Part shown: positions 53,620 through 62,925 of the stretch, one piece after another
Numbering within the stretch: the first letter of the stretch is position 1
Layout: each line of letters opens with the position of its first letter
Source of the DNA: Litoribaculum gwangyangense
GTDB taxonomy: Bacteria > Bacteroidota > Bacteroidia > Flavobacteriales > Flavobacteriaceae
Length of the DNA stretch: 64,000 bases
Reading direction: 5' to 3'
Assembly (NCBI RefSeq): GCF_039543505.1
Contig: NZ_BAABJW010000003.1
Location: forward strand, 310,001-374,000
Program-made: the position numbers and the translations under genes
The notes under the pieces: model-generated
Told to the model about the DNA's origin: nothing
Databases searched by the model: none
The model's input: the letters and a program-made list of their open reading frames with translations, nothing else

Positions 53620-54915
53620 TTACTGTTTAATGAATTTTTCGATTTTCTGGTTATCAAAGACAACAAGATATAAGCCTTGTCTTAAGGAATTTAAGGCCAA
53701 CTCTGTCTGATTTTTAGAATTATTTTGAAGGATGATCTTTCCAGTAAGATCAAAAACCTTGACGTTTTCTTGAGGTTTATTGAAAATAAGCTTTTCGGTA
53801 ACTACTGTGGGATAAGAAATTCTTTTTTGAGCCTCTAATTCAAAATCGCTAGCTGATAAAGAACTTTGAAGAACTAAGTACCCATTAGCATCCAAAGCCA
53901 CGGGGTCACTCCCTCCGTTAACATTAATTTGTGCCAATTGGCCTGATGTCAGTCCAGCATTGTCAGTTCCAAAACGAATAACACCTTCTGTAAAATTGGA
54001 AATATTAACTGTTGCTGTACCCCAGGTCTCCGCAGAACTATCAGCAAAACTCAATTCCGTAACACTATTATCAACTTCTATATTCAAGGTTCCGTCAGCT
54101 GGAAATGAAATAAATCCCATACTTGCTTGATTTTTGTTGACATCAAAAGTAAGTATATTGGACCCCCCAACAACAAAATTTCCTTGAATAACATTAGCAC
54201 CATTTACCTGAACAGAGACATTGTTTTGATTGACCTGAAACTTATGTCCACTTGGTAAAAACGTTGTGTTATCAGCTGTATTTACAACAATTGCTCCATT
54301 TGCACCAACAAAAACAAAATCTCCATCAAATCCAGAATTATTTGAAGTACTGCCGAAATCACAAGTGGTACTTGCTCCAACACGGAAAGCAGCAGTACCG
54401 GCAAGGGAACCATTAAAATTAAAAATGTCTCCTCCTGAACCAATTCTGGTTTCTAGATTGGTCAATAATGTTAAAACCGATCCATTTGCAAATTCAATAT
54501 TATTTTGATCATTTGTATTACCATTTTCATTTCTCATCAAAACTTGGCCACCTACAGAATTGTTTATAGTAACATTTCCAGCAAATGTTAGAGTGACATC
54601 AGAATCTGAAACATTTTTGATAGCAAACGCATTATTAACCCCTGGATTAATAGTTAAAACACCTGTGCCTCCAATAGAAACATTGTTTGTTGTTCCAAAA
54701 AAGTTTTGGACACCCGTAATGGTGAAGTCTTGATCTACTAAAGACCCATCAACACTAGTCCCCACACTATTAATAGCCGTGGGAATAGAACCCCCTACCC
54801 AATTTGAAGCATTAGACCAAAGAAAGTCCCCGCCATTATTGTTAAAAGTTATTTGTGCAAAAGCAGTAACCGCACAAAATACAGTAAGTAAAAAAGTTAA
54901 GTAATTTTTTTTCAT
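53620..54915 (-). CDS. T9SS-secreted repeat protein of unknown function
   Basis: This 431-aa protein has a signal peptide (1-20, ending TAFAQ), a Gly/Asn-rich beta-repeat region resembling passenger domains of autotransporters (FLWSNASNWVGGSIP at the start), and a C-terminal type A sorting domain (RISYPTVVTEKLIFNKPQENVKVFDLTG). No catalytic residues are evident. It is the first gene of the operon with two GH110-like proteins and a sulfatase. A polymer-binding or scaffold role is possible. Confidence 0.65.
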   Translation of the reverse strand: MKKNYLTFLLTVFCAVTAFAQITFNNNGGDFLWSNASNWVGGSIPTAINSVGTSVDGSLVDQDFTITGVQNFFGTTNNVSIGGTGVLTINPGVNNAFAIKNVSDSDVTLTFAGNVTINNSVGGQVLMRNENGNTNDQNNIEFANGSVLTLLTNLETRIGSGGDIFNFNGSLAGTAAFRVGASTTCDFGSTSNNSGFDGDFVFVGANGAIVVNTADNTTFLPSGHKFQVNQNNVSVQVNGANVIQGNFVVGGSNILTFDVNKNQASMGFISFPADGTLNIEVDNSVTELSFADSSAETWGTATVNISNFTEGVIRFGTDNAGLTSGQLAQINVNGGSDPVALDANGYLVLQSSLSASDFELEAQKRISYPTVVTEKLIFNKPQENVKVFDLTGKIILQNNSKNQTELALNSLRQGLYLVVFDNQKIEKFIKQ

Positions 54916-55164
54916 CTTATTTAAATTTTAGTTAATAAAAATTTTGAAATTGAAATAAAGTTATTTCGGTTAAATAACACTCTATTATTTCACACTCAAA
55001 TTTACAGTTCATTTAAAACTTAGCAGTAATGTTTTGTAACAAGATGATAACGCTACGTAACATTTATAAGGTTTTACCGCAATAACATGTTTTCTATCTT
55101 ATTAAATTTAATAGTTTTGTTTACCATATTTAAGTTGAAAAGCTTGTAATTAAACTAAACTAAA
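54916..55164. other. Divergent promoter region between T9SS gene and sulfatase gene
   Basis: The 249-base gap carries GTAACA twice (55036-55041 and 55057-55062, 21 bases apart). No G-tract site like those at the SusC operons is present. Otherwise it is AT-rich and featureless. Confidence 0.35.
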
Positions 55165-56718
55165 ATGAGAAAAAGCATAGTAATTTTCGTTTCTTTAATC
55201 TTACTCTCTTGTAATTCTTCAGACAAAAAAGTTGGTAAAGAATCCCCGGCAAATTCGATAAAACCAAACATTGTAGTCATATATCTTGATGATCTTGGCT
55301 ATGGTGACCTTAGTGCATATGGAGCGACAGAACTTCAAACTCCAAATATTGATAATCTTGCCAATGGTGGAATTAAATTTACAAATGGTTATGCATCTTC
55401 AGCTACATGTACGCCAAGTAGATATGCTTTGCTTACTGGAGTATACCCATGGCGCAATAAAAAGGCGAAAATTTTACCAGGAACAGCTCCTTTATTAATA
55501 AGTACTGAACAACAAACATTACCTAAATTTTTAAAAAATCATGGCTATAAAACGGGAATTGTAGGTAAATGGCATTTAGGCTTAGGAACGGGAATTGTTA
55601 ATTGGAATGAGAGGGTTTCTCCAGGACCGAATGAAGTAGGTTTTGAAGAGTCTTATATTCTAGCCGCCACTCAAGATAGAGTGCCCACGGTTTATATAGA
55701 AAACGGGTATGTGGTTGGTTTAGATAAAAATGACCCCATACAAGTTAATTATAAAGAAAATTTTGAAGGTGAACCCACAGCTATAACCCATCCGGAAATG
55801 CTAACTATGAAATGGCATCATGGTCACAATAACAGTATTGTTAATGGTATACCTAGAATAGGTTATATGAAAGGAGGTGCGTCGGCAAAATGGAGCGATG
55901 AAGATATGGCAGATCATTTTTTAGAAAAAGCACAGCACTATGTAAAATCTCATAAAGAAAAAGCATTCTTTTTATATTATGCTATGCAACAACCGCATGT
56001 TCCTAGAACACCACATCCTAGATTTTTAGGTAAATCTGGCATGGGACCAAGAGGTGATGTGATTTTGGAAGCAGACTGGTGTATTGGTGAATTTATGAAA
56101 ACTCTGGAAGAGGAAGGTGTTTTGGAAAATACATTAATTATTTTTTCAAGTGATAATGGTCCTGTTTTAAATGATGGTTATTACGATGATGCTGTTGAAA
56201 AATTAGGTAATCACGATCCAAAAGGAGGGCTAAGAGGAGGTAAATATAGCATTTTTGAAGCTGGAACTAGAGTACCTTTTATTACTTATTGGAAGGGGCA
56301 AATAAAACCCCAAGTTTCTGATGCCATTGTGTGTCAAATGGACTTGCTAGCTTCATTATCATCATTGATAGGTTCTGAAGACACTACAACTGATAGTAAA
56401 AATATCCTCAATACCTTGATTGGAAAATCACAAAAAGGTAGAGACCATTTAATTATTGAAGCTACAGGAAAAACTGCTTTGAGAAGTGGAGATTGGTTAT
56501 ATATTCCTGCATATGACGGAAAAAATTTTAGAGAAGAAGTTGGAATTGAAGTTGGAAACTTTCCTTTTGAACAACTATACAATTTAAAGGAAGATAAAGG
56601 ACAGACAAATAATTTGGCAAATTCTAATTTAGAAAAGTTAGCTAAAATGAAAGCCCTTTTTTTAGATTTAAGAGGTGAAGATTACAATAATGGAGTAAAG
56701 GAAGTAATATTTCAATGA
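55165..56718 (+). CDS. Sulfatase, S1 family (lipoprotein), third
   Basis: This 517-aa arylsulfatase-like enzyme has a lipoprotein signal (LILLSCNS, Cys16), the metal-binding segment IKPNIVVIYLDDLGYGDLS, signature CTPSR (residues 82-86, Cys to formylglycine), GKWHLGLG, QQPHVPRTPHP and FSSDNGP. It probably removes sulfate from galactan or glycosaminoglycan-like oligosaccharides in the periplasm; specificity is unknown. It lies 148 bases upstream of the hybrid regulator gene on the same strand, and may be co-transcribed with it. Confidence 0.92.
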   Translation: MRKSIVIFVSLILLSCNSSDKKVGKESPANSIKPNIVVIYLDDLGYGDLSAYGATELQTPNIDNLANGGIKFTNGYASSATCTPSRYALLTGVYPWRNKKAKILPGTAPLLISTEQQTLPKFLKNHGYKTGIVGKWHLGLGTGIVNWNERVSPGPNEVGFEESYILAATQDRVPTVYIENGYVVGLDKNDPIQVNYKENFEGEPTAITHPEMLTMKWHHGHNNSIVNGIPRIGYMKGGASAKWSDEDMADHFLEKAQHYVKSHKEKAFFLYYAMQQPHVPRTPHPRFLGKSGMGPRGDVILEADWCIGEFMKTLEEEGVLENTLIIFSSDNGPVLNDGYYDDAVEKLGNHDPKGGLRGGKYSIFEAGTRVPFITYWKGQIKPQVSDAIVCQMDLLASLSSLIGSEDTTTDSKNILNTLIGKSQKGRDHLIIEATGKTALRSGDWLYIPAYDGKNFREEVGIEVGNFPFEQLYNLKEDKGQTNNLANSNLEKLAKMKALFLDLRGEDYNNGVKEVIFQ

Positions 56719-56866
56719 GTTGATTATAATAGGAAAAATGATTTATTCGTATTTGAGCCACTTTAAGTTATTTCATAAAATATGAAGATTAGACTTTCGT
56801 AAAAATTACAATTCGTATTCAAAGAAAAACAACTATCTTTTTGAGTGAAAATTTAAAATCAACATT

Positions 56867-59800
56867 ATGATGGGTTTTGCCAAACCAGAAAAACTATTCA
56901 TATTTCTAAATATTTTACTTATTAGCATCCTAATGTTAGACCCATTATTTGCTCAGGAACTGTATTTTAAAAATTTAACGGTTGAGGATGGTTTATCACA
57001 AGATGATGTAAACTCTATTGTGCAGGATAGTTATGGTTTTATTTGGATTGGCACTTACGATGGTCTTAATCGCTTGGATGGAAGAAATTTGGAAACCTTT
57101 CGCAGGGAAACGGGCAACCCTGCAAGTCTTCCAGACAATCGTATCAGTGCACTTATCGAAGATCAAAATAAAAGATTGTGGATTGGAACCGAAGCTGGAC
57201 TTTTATCTTATTATTCCCTTTTAAGAGAACAATTCATTCGGGTGAAATCCCCAGAAAATGTTGGCATCATATTTAATTTTCTTCATACAAAGGATCATAC
57301 ACTTTATGCTTTAACCTCAACAGGAGCACTTAAATTGAATGAAGGTCCTGAGCCTTGGTTTGACTATGTTACCAATTTGAGCAATATACACATTAGAGAT
57401 GGCATTCAATTACCTACAGGCGACATCTTTTTTGCGGGAAATAGTGGAATTTTTTATATCAATGATGACAATCTGGTAAAACTGCCAAATCCTGAAAAAC
57501 TCACTTTTACAAGTTTAATATATACAAATAAATCAATCCTTGCGGGAGGAATCTTTGGGCTTTTTACCATAGATACCATTGAGGGAATTAAAAAACTGCA
57601 GAATTCCCAAATGCCTGAGGCATCCATAATGTCTATGACTAAAGATCAATCGGGAAATATCTGGATAGGAACACAAAACAATGGACTCCTACAATTGGAT
57701 AGCTCTTTTAAATATATCAATCAAATTACTAGTTCTAGAACCAACCCCAGGGGTTTACTAAGCAACACGGTGCTGAAATTATATCATGACAGATTTAATA
57801 ATCTTTGGGTAGGAAACAGACACGGGCTTTGCTATACAAACCTTCACAATCCTGGATTTAATTCCATTGATTTACAAAGTCTCAATCGACCTAATGTTAG
57901 GTCCATGCTAGTAAATGGTTCAAATCTTATTCTTGGGATTAATAATGAAGGACTCTTCAACTTCGACCTAAAAAACAATCTTCTTGAGAAAATAAAGGGA
58001 CTAAATATCGATTACGTTAATCAAATTACAAACATAGATAAAACTATATTCGTATGTTCCAACATAGGTCTTCAGATACTCAAAGAGGATAATACACTAA
58101 TACAAGTTCTTAATAACCCTAATCATCCAAGGAATATCAAGTGTATTGAGAAGGATAGTTATGGTCGTCTTTTTATAGGTACTCCTGAAGGTCTACTCAT
58201 AAGGGAAAATAATGTAGTAAAGTGGCTTTGGGAAGATTTTCCTTCACTTCAAGATTTCAGTCAATACCACATATTTAGGATGATGTTTGATACTAATTCT
58301 AATCAGTTACTAATTGGCACCATTTCCAAAGGGTTAAAAGTACTAAAAATAGGGGATAATGGGCATCTAACGCGACTTGACAAAGAGGTTCTAATAGGAG
58401 TAAAAGGGAAGGCCATAAATAACACCTCTGTGTGGTGTTTCCAACAGGGAAAAGACAATACCACATGGATTGGTTCTGACGTAGGCCTTTTTAAAAGAAC
58501 AGGGAACTCAGATTTTTTTAAACAAGTTGAGATAGAAGGCATCATCGATAAAAAAATTATGAGTATTGCCGAAGATTTGAATAACAATCTATGGCTTTCC
58601 AATACACATGGCCTGATTCACTATAATCCAAATACAAAAAAAGTTAAAACCTTTAAATATGATGATGGCTTGCTATCCAGCAGCATGACTGAGGCCTTTG
58701 GATATTATGGAAAGCAACTATTCTTTGGTACAACCAATGGTGTAAATTATGTTAATCCAATTGAAATTTCTCCAAATCCCTACAACCCGCAATTATTATT
58801 ATCAAACCTCAAGATAAACAATGAAATAGTAAAGCCTGGAATCAAATTATTTGGATCGGTTATTTTAAACAAAAATATCAATTCAACAGAACGGTTATCA
58901 TTAAACCATTTACAGAATAATCTGTCTTTGGAATTCAGTGGGACGAATTATGTAAATAATTCGAGAAATAATTTCAGATATAGGCTTGAGGACTATGATG
59001 ATGAATGGGTTTACCCTTCCTCCAATCGCTTTATATCTTATTCAAAACTTGATCCTGGAAATTATACTTTAAAAGTGCAAGTAGAAGATAATGATGGTAA
59101 TTGGTCAAAAAATAATATAACACTCCCAATATCTATCATTCCTTCTCCCTGGAAAACCAAATTTGCCTATTTAATTTATGCCATCATTATTAGCTTAATT
59201 ATTTTAGGGTTCATTTATTTCTGGTTCAATAAACAAAGACTTGACCATCAGATTGAACTGGATCAAATAAAGATTAACCAGGATAAAGAGCTTAGAGAAA
59301 AACAATTGAGGTTTTTGGTTGATGTAGGTCATGAATTCAAAACACCACTTTCATTAATACTTGCGCCATTTAATGATTTGATGAATCGTACCTTAAGTAA
59401 GGAACAAAAAAATATGTGCATGGAAATAGTCTCACGAAATATCCATCGGATGAATTTTTTGGTGAATCAGTTATTAGACTTTGGTAAAATATCCGAAGGA
59501 GAAAACCTGGTTCGAGTAACAAAAAAAGACTTACGTCAGGCTATAATTGAATATACCAAAGCATTTCAATGGCAGGTAGAACATGAAGAAATAGATCTAA
59601 GGCTAAATCTTGATAAGTGTGAAGGATATTTTGACCGTAATGTATTAGAAAAAGGATTTTATAATATATTGTCCAACGCCTTTAAATATACTCCTTCAGG
59701 AGGTGTTATTGACATCTCTCTAAAGGTTGAAAATTTAAAAGATTTTGAGTACGCAATCATAACCGTGAGCGACAGTGGACCAGGCGTTCCTGACCATAAA

Positions 59801-60835
59801 AAAGAACTTATCTTTGAACGTTTTTATCACGGAAAAGACAGAGCGTCATCAGGGATAGGATTACATCTTGCAAAAAGCCTTATCCAAGCTCATGGTGGAA
59901 GTATAAATGTTGAAGATAGTGAGTTGGGAGGCACAAAATTTAAAATTAGGTTACCTATATCAAGTAATTTTTATGATAAAGTGATAGTTAAAAACGTCGA
60001 AGAAGTTGTTGATACGGTAAATTATGAAGAGAGTGTGTTTGATGATGAAGCTATTGAAAAAGGCGAAACCATACTCATCGTAGAAGATGATCATGATCTC
60101 AGAAATTACCTAAAGATTAGTCTTCAAAATGATTATTCTATTTTAGAAGCAAGTAACGGCGAACAAGGCTTATTCCTGGCTGAGGAAAATCTTCCAGACA
60201 TGGTCATTAGCGATATTATGATGCCATTAATGGATGGTATTGAAATGTGTCAAAAACTAAAATCAAATAAAGACACATCGCATATACCAGTAATTTTTCT
60301 GACCGCAAAAACCGATGTTGAATATCAGAAAAAAGGTCTTGAGGCTGGGGCGTGGGATTTTATAAATAAACCATTTGACTCCGAAGTTTTGCATAGAAAA
60401 GTAGATAATATCCTAGAGACCAGAAATAAATTCAAAACCTATTTAATGGAGCAAAATATTAATTTGGACATTAAATCACATTACACATCCTATGACCAAA
60501 AACTAATCAAAAACATAAATCAAATCATTGAGAGTAATTTTAATAATCCTAATTTTACAGTAAATGATCTTGCCTCAAAAGTTGGCCTTAGTAGGATGCA
60601 TTTACACCGTAAACTAAAAACACTGGTTGGTGAAACTGGAAGTAGTATTATTATTAGTGTAAAAATAAAATATGCTGTTGACATGTTTGATAATGGATGT
60701 GACCGTGTTCAAGAAGCTATGGACGCAGTAGGAATTTCAAACTACGGTAAATTTAATAACAACTTCAAGAAGATTATGAATATCACCGCTACAGAATATA
60801 TATCTAATTTAAAAAATAAAAATAATACTATTTAG
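56867..60835 (+). CDS. Hybrid two-component system regulator (HTCS)
   Basis: This 1322-aa one-protein signalling chain has a signal or anchor segment (to about residue 30), periplasmic two-component-regulator propeller repeats (about 31-690, e.g. FIWIGTYDGLNRLDG and NIWIGTQNNGLLQLD), and a Y_Y_Y domain (about 690-760). A transmembrane helix follows (about 767-790). Next come a HisKA domain with His822 (VGHEFKTPLSLI), an HATPase domain (NAFKYTPSGG, DSGPGVP, GIGLHLAKS), a receiver domain with Asp1116 (VISDIMMP) and a C-terminal AraC helix-turn-helix. HTCS proteins sense oligosaccharides in the periplasm and activate their PUL; it is the obvious candidate to bind the G-tract repeats. Confidence 0.97.
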   Translation: MMGFAKPEKLFIFLNILLISILMLDPLFAQELYFKNLTVEDGLSQDDVNSIVQDSYGFIWIGTYDGLNRLDGRNLETFRRETGNPASLPDNRISALIEDQNKRLWIGTEAGLLSYYSLLREQFIRVKSPENVGIIFNFLHTKDHTLYALTSTGALKLNEGPEPWFDYVTNLSNIHIRDGIQLPTGDIFFAGNSGIFYINDDNLVKLPNPEKLTFTSLIYTNKSILAGGIFGLFTIDTIEGIKKLQNSQMPEASIMSMTKDQSGNIWIGTQNNGLLQLDSSFKYINQITSSRTNPRGLLSNTVLKLYHDRFNNLWVGNRHGLCYTNLHNPGFNSIDLQSLNRPNVRSMLVNGSNLILGINNEGLFNFDLKNNLLEKIKGLNIDYVNQITNIDKTIFVCSNIGLQILKEDNTLIQVLNNPNHPRNIKCIEKDSYGRLFIGTPEGLLIRENNVVKWLWEDFPSLQDFSQYHIFRMMFDTNSNQLLIGTISKGLKVLKIGDNGHLTRLDKEVLIGVKGKAINNTSVWCFQQGKDNTTWIGSDVGLFKRTGNSDFFKQVEIEGIIDKKIMSIAEDLNNNLWLSNTHGLIHYNPNTKKVKTFKYDDGLLSSSMTEAFGYYGKQLFFGTTNGVNYVNPIEISPNPYNPQLLLSNLKINNEIVKPGIKLFGSVILNKNINSTERLSLNHLQNNLSLEFSGTNYVNNSRNNFRYRLEDYDDEWVYPSSNRFISYSKLDPGNYTLKVQVEDNDGNWSKNNITLPISIIPSPWKTKFAYLIYAIIISLIILGFIYFWFNKQRLDHQIELDQIKINQDKELREKQLRFLVDVGHEFKTPLSLILAPFNDLMNRTLSKEQKNMCMEIVSRNIHRMNFLVNQLLDFGKISEGENLVRVTKKDLRQAIIEYTKAFQWQVEHEEIDLRLNLDKCEGYFDRNVLEKGFYNILSNAFKYTPSGGVIDISLKVENLKDFEYAIITVSDSGPGVPDHKKELIFERFYHGKDRASSGIGLHLAKSLIQAHGGSINVEDSELGGTKFKIRLPISSNFYDKVIVKNVEEVVDTVNYEESVFDDEAIEKGETILIVEDDHDLRNYLKISLQNDYSILEASNGEQGLFLAEENLPDMVISDIMMPLMDGIEMCQKLKSNKDTSHIPVIFLTAKTDVEYQKKGLEAGAWDFINKPFDSEVLHRKVDNILETRNKFKTYLMEQNINLDIKSHYTSYDQKLIKNINQIIESNFNNPNFTVNDLASKVGLSRMHLHRKLKTLVGETGSSIIISVKIKYAVDMFDNGCDRVQEAMDAVGISNYGKFNNNFKKIMNITATEYISNLKNKNNTI

Positions 60836-60856
60836 AAGGTTCTCATCCCCTAATCT

Positions 60857-62662
60857 TTAATTAAAATCTTTGTTGCGTCTAACGGATAAAGTTAATTTGC
60901 TTTGTTCATCGGCTTTGATAGCTTTTTCACAATCACCCACATAACTATTACCCTGAATCAAAGTGTTTTTACAATTAGTCAATTCAACAAGAGGTGAATT
61001 GGGATAAAGCTCTGGCATACTGTAGGTTTTAATAATCTTATTATCTTTTATTAATAAGCCATCTACTCTGTCTGCATTCACTATCCTATTATCAAATGTG
61101 CGGATGGTATTGTTTAAGAAACTTATATTACGGTCGTAAATGATCGATTTATCAAACGTTTTGCCTAACCGAGGTGTGATATTGAGAACTGAATGCTCTG
61201 ACCCACTATATGCACAGTATTCGAAGGTATTGTTTTGAATCAAGACATCATTTACTGCGCCCGACTCAAACCAGAAGAAAGTCTCTCCTCTAAAAAAAAT
61301 TGATGACATCATGGACGAAAAGTAATTATTTTCAATTACCGTTTTCAAAGGTGTTTTAAGCACCACATTTCTAGCCCGATGATTCCTGATGGTGCAACCT
61401 CGCATAGTAAATTCAGGATTCCATGTCTTGTTTTCTAAAATATCACCAGACTTTAGCCCTGCTGGGAGTTGAGAATCAAAACTAATATCAATAACCTCAT
61501 CGTTAATGAATTTTATTTTACTGATAACAGCTATTTCATTTCGCTGTGGAGATGGTTGTCGGATAAACCATACCTCATCACCTGGAGCTGCAAATTCAAA
61601 TCCACGCTGTTCAAAATGCTTTAACTTCGTTCGTAGAGTATTATTATCTATTACCTCATCCACTTCTACATAGGTCCCATGAACATTAGTTCCATCGTCC
61701 AGCATGTTCTCAAACCTACAGTTTTCAATTAGGATAGATCCTTTACAATTACAAAAATGGGTAGCGTCCGCAGTGGTCGATATAACTCGGTTTGAGCCTT
61801 CGCGAAGATAAATACCAGAATTTATCAATTTAATATCTTGTGAGCGCTCAAAAAGAAAACCCATACCTAAGGCATGATGAACAACAATTCCATCAAGAAT
61901 TATGTTTGAAGATGTTTTAAAATCAAATGCAGGAGCATAACGGTCATGCTCTCGATCCCCTTTTGAGCTGAGTAAAGAACCAATTGGAGGATAATGTTTA
62001 AGTGGTTCATGAAATCTTAAATTGCCATTCGGTAATTTTTCCACCCAACGCGGTTTGCTGTCTATATCCCAAGCCCCATGAACGGGTCTCTTTTCTGTAG
62101 CATCAAATGCCAATGTACTTCCCGGATAGCTATAACTAAAACCGTCAATATTTGGAAATTCTAGTTGACCATGCCTAATCTCCCAAGAAAATCCATCTTT
62201 TAAAGGTTTGATATCCCGCCACCCCTCTTCTTGGTTAACTGCAACAACTTCACCAAGAAAAGTAAAGGGAATATCCCAATCAATCAAAAGATTACTTATT
62301 TTAACACTTTCACAATTTTCGAAAAGGAAAGGCATTGCTTGACCATGAAAAATAAATTCCGCACCATTTCCGGCTATAGTTACTGATCGATATTTATTGA
62401 AGTTAAAAATAATTCGTTTATACCCATTTCCATGATTTGTAATTTCCAGGAATTTTCCAAGCGCATAATCAGGCATGAATCTGTAAATTCCTTTCTCGAA
62501 TACCAGGTGAATATCCTTTGTATCAGCTTCTTCAAGTATTTTATTTACTATAGGCGTCATATCTCCATCAACTGGTTTTATAACTATTGGATCAGACGTT
62601 TGAGCCATACAAAAGGTTGTCACCACCATTATTATAGCCAAAATCATTGTTGTCTTTTTCAT
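60857..62662 (-). CDS. GH110 family alpha-1,3-galactosidase
   Basis: This 601-aa secreted enzyme has a signal peptide (about residues 1-20, ending CMAQ) and a right-handed beta-helix throughout. The GH110 core motif ATADATHFCNCKG then FENMLDDGTNVHG carries the Asp pair at 322-323. A later YSGSEHSVLNITP segment supplies a candidate glutamate. GH110 enzymes are exo-acting and remove terminal alpha-1,3-galactose. This is the clearest catalytic assignment in the locus. It converges with the HTCS gene and lies downstream of a sialate-O-acetylesterase-like gene on the same strand. Confidence 0.88.
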   Translation of the reverse strand: MKKTTMILAIIMVVTTFCMAQTSDPIVIKPVDGDMTPIVNKILEEADTKDIHLVFEKGIYRFMPDYALGKFLEITNHGNGYKRIIFNFNKYRSVTIAGNGAEFIFHGQAMPFLFENCESVKISNLLIDWDIPFTFLGEVVAVNQEEGWRDIKPLKDGFSWEIRHGQLEFPNIDGFSYSYPGSTLAFDATEKRPVHGAWDIDSKPRWVEKLPNGNLRFHEPLKHYPPIGSLLSSKGDREHDRYAPAFDFKTSSNIILDGIVVHHALGMGFLFERSQDIKLINSGIYLREGSNRVISTTADATHFCNCKGSILIENCRFENMLDDGTNVHGTYVEVDEVIDNNTLRTKLKHFEQRGFEFAAPGDEVWFIRQPSPQRNEIAVISKIKFINDEVIDISFDSQLPAGLKSGDILENKTWNPEFTMRGCTIRNHRARNVVLKTPLKTVIENNYFSSMMSSIFFRGETFFWFESGAVNDVLIQNNTFEYCAYSGSEHSVLNITPRLGKTFDKSIIYDRNISFLNNTIRTFDNRIVNADRVDGLLIKDNKIIKTYSMPELYPNSPLVELTNCKNTLIQGNSYVGDCEKAIKADEQSKLTLSVRRNKDFN

Positions 62663-62925
62663 CTTAATCTGATTATTTTTTTTAATTAAAACATTATTTA
62701 ATTGTCAATTTTTTTCTTAATAATTACGGTATTATCTTAATAATTTTATCAAGAAGGTATTTACCCATTAGTAAATTTACGAGTTTAGTACTTCACTTGA
62801 ATAGGACTTATGTATCCATTCCTGCCGATTTTGTAACATCAACGATTTTTTATCATCCATAAATCTTGCAAACAATAGGCCTTAACTTTTTTTAATGCTT
62901 TCTTTATAGACTTGAAAAAAGTTTA
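62663..62925 (-). other. Promoter region of the GH110 gene
   Basis: The 263-base gap is very AT-rich and carries the 11-base direct repeat at 62715-62745. No strong terminator after the esterase gene was found. Confidence 0.4.
62715..62745 (-). promoter_or_regulatory. Direct repeat upstream of GH110 gene (candidate operator)
   Basis: TCTTAATAATT occurs perfectly twice on the plus strand (62715-62725 and 62735-62745), with a 20-base period, about two helical turns. It lies 53-83 bases upstream of the start codon. Spacing suits a dimeric AraC-type regulator. Confidence 0.4.
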
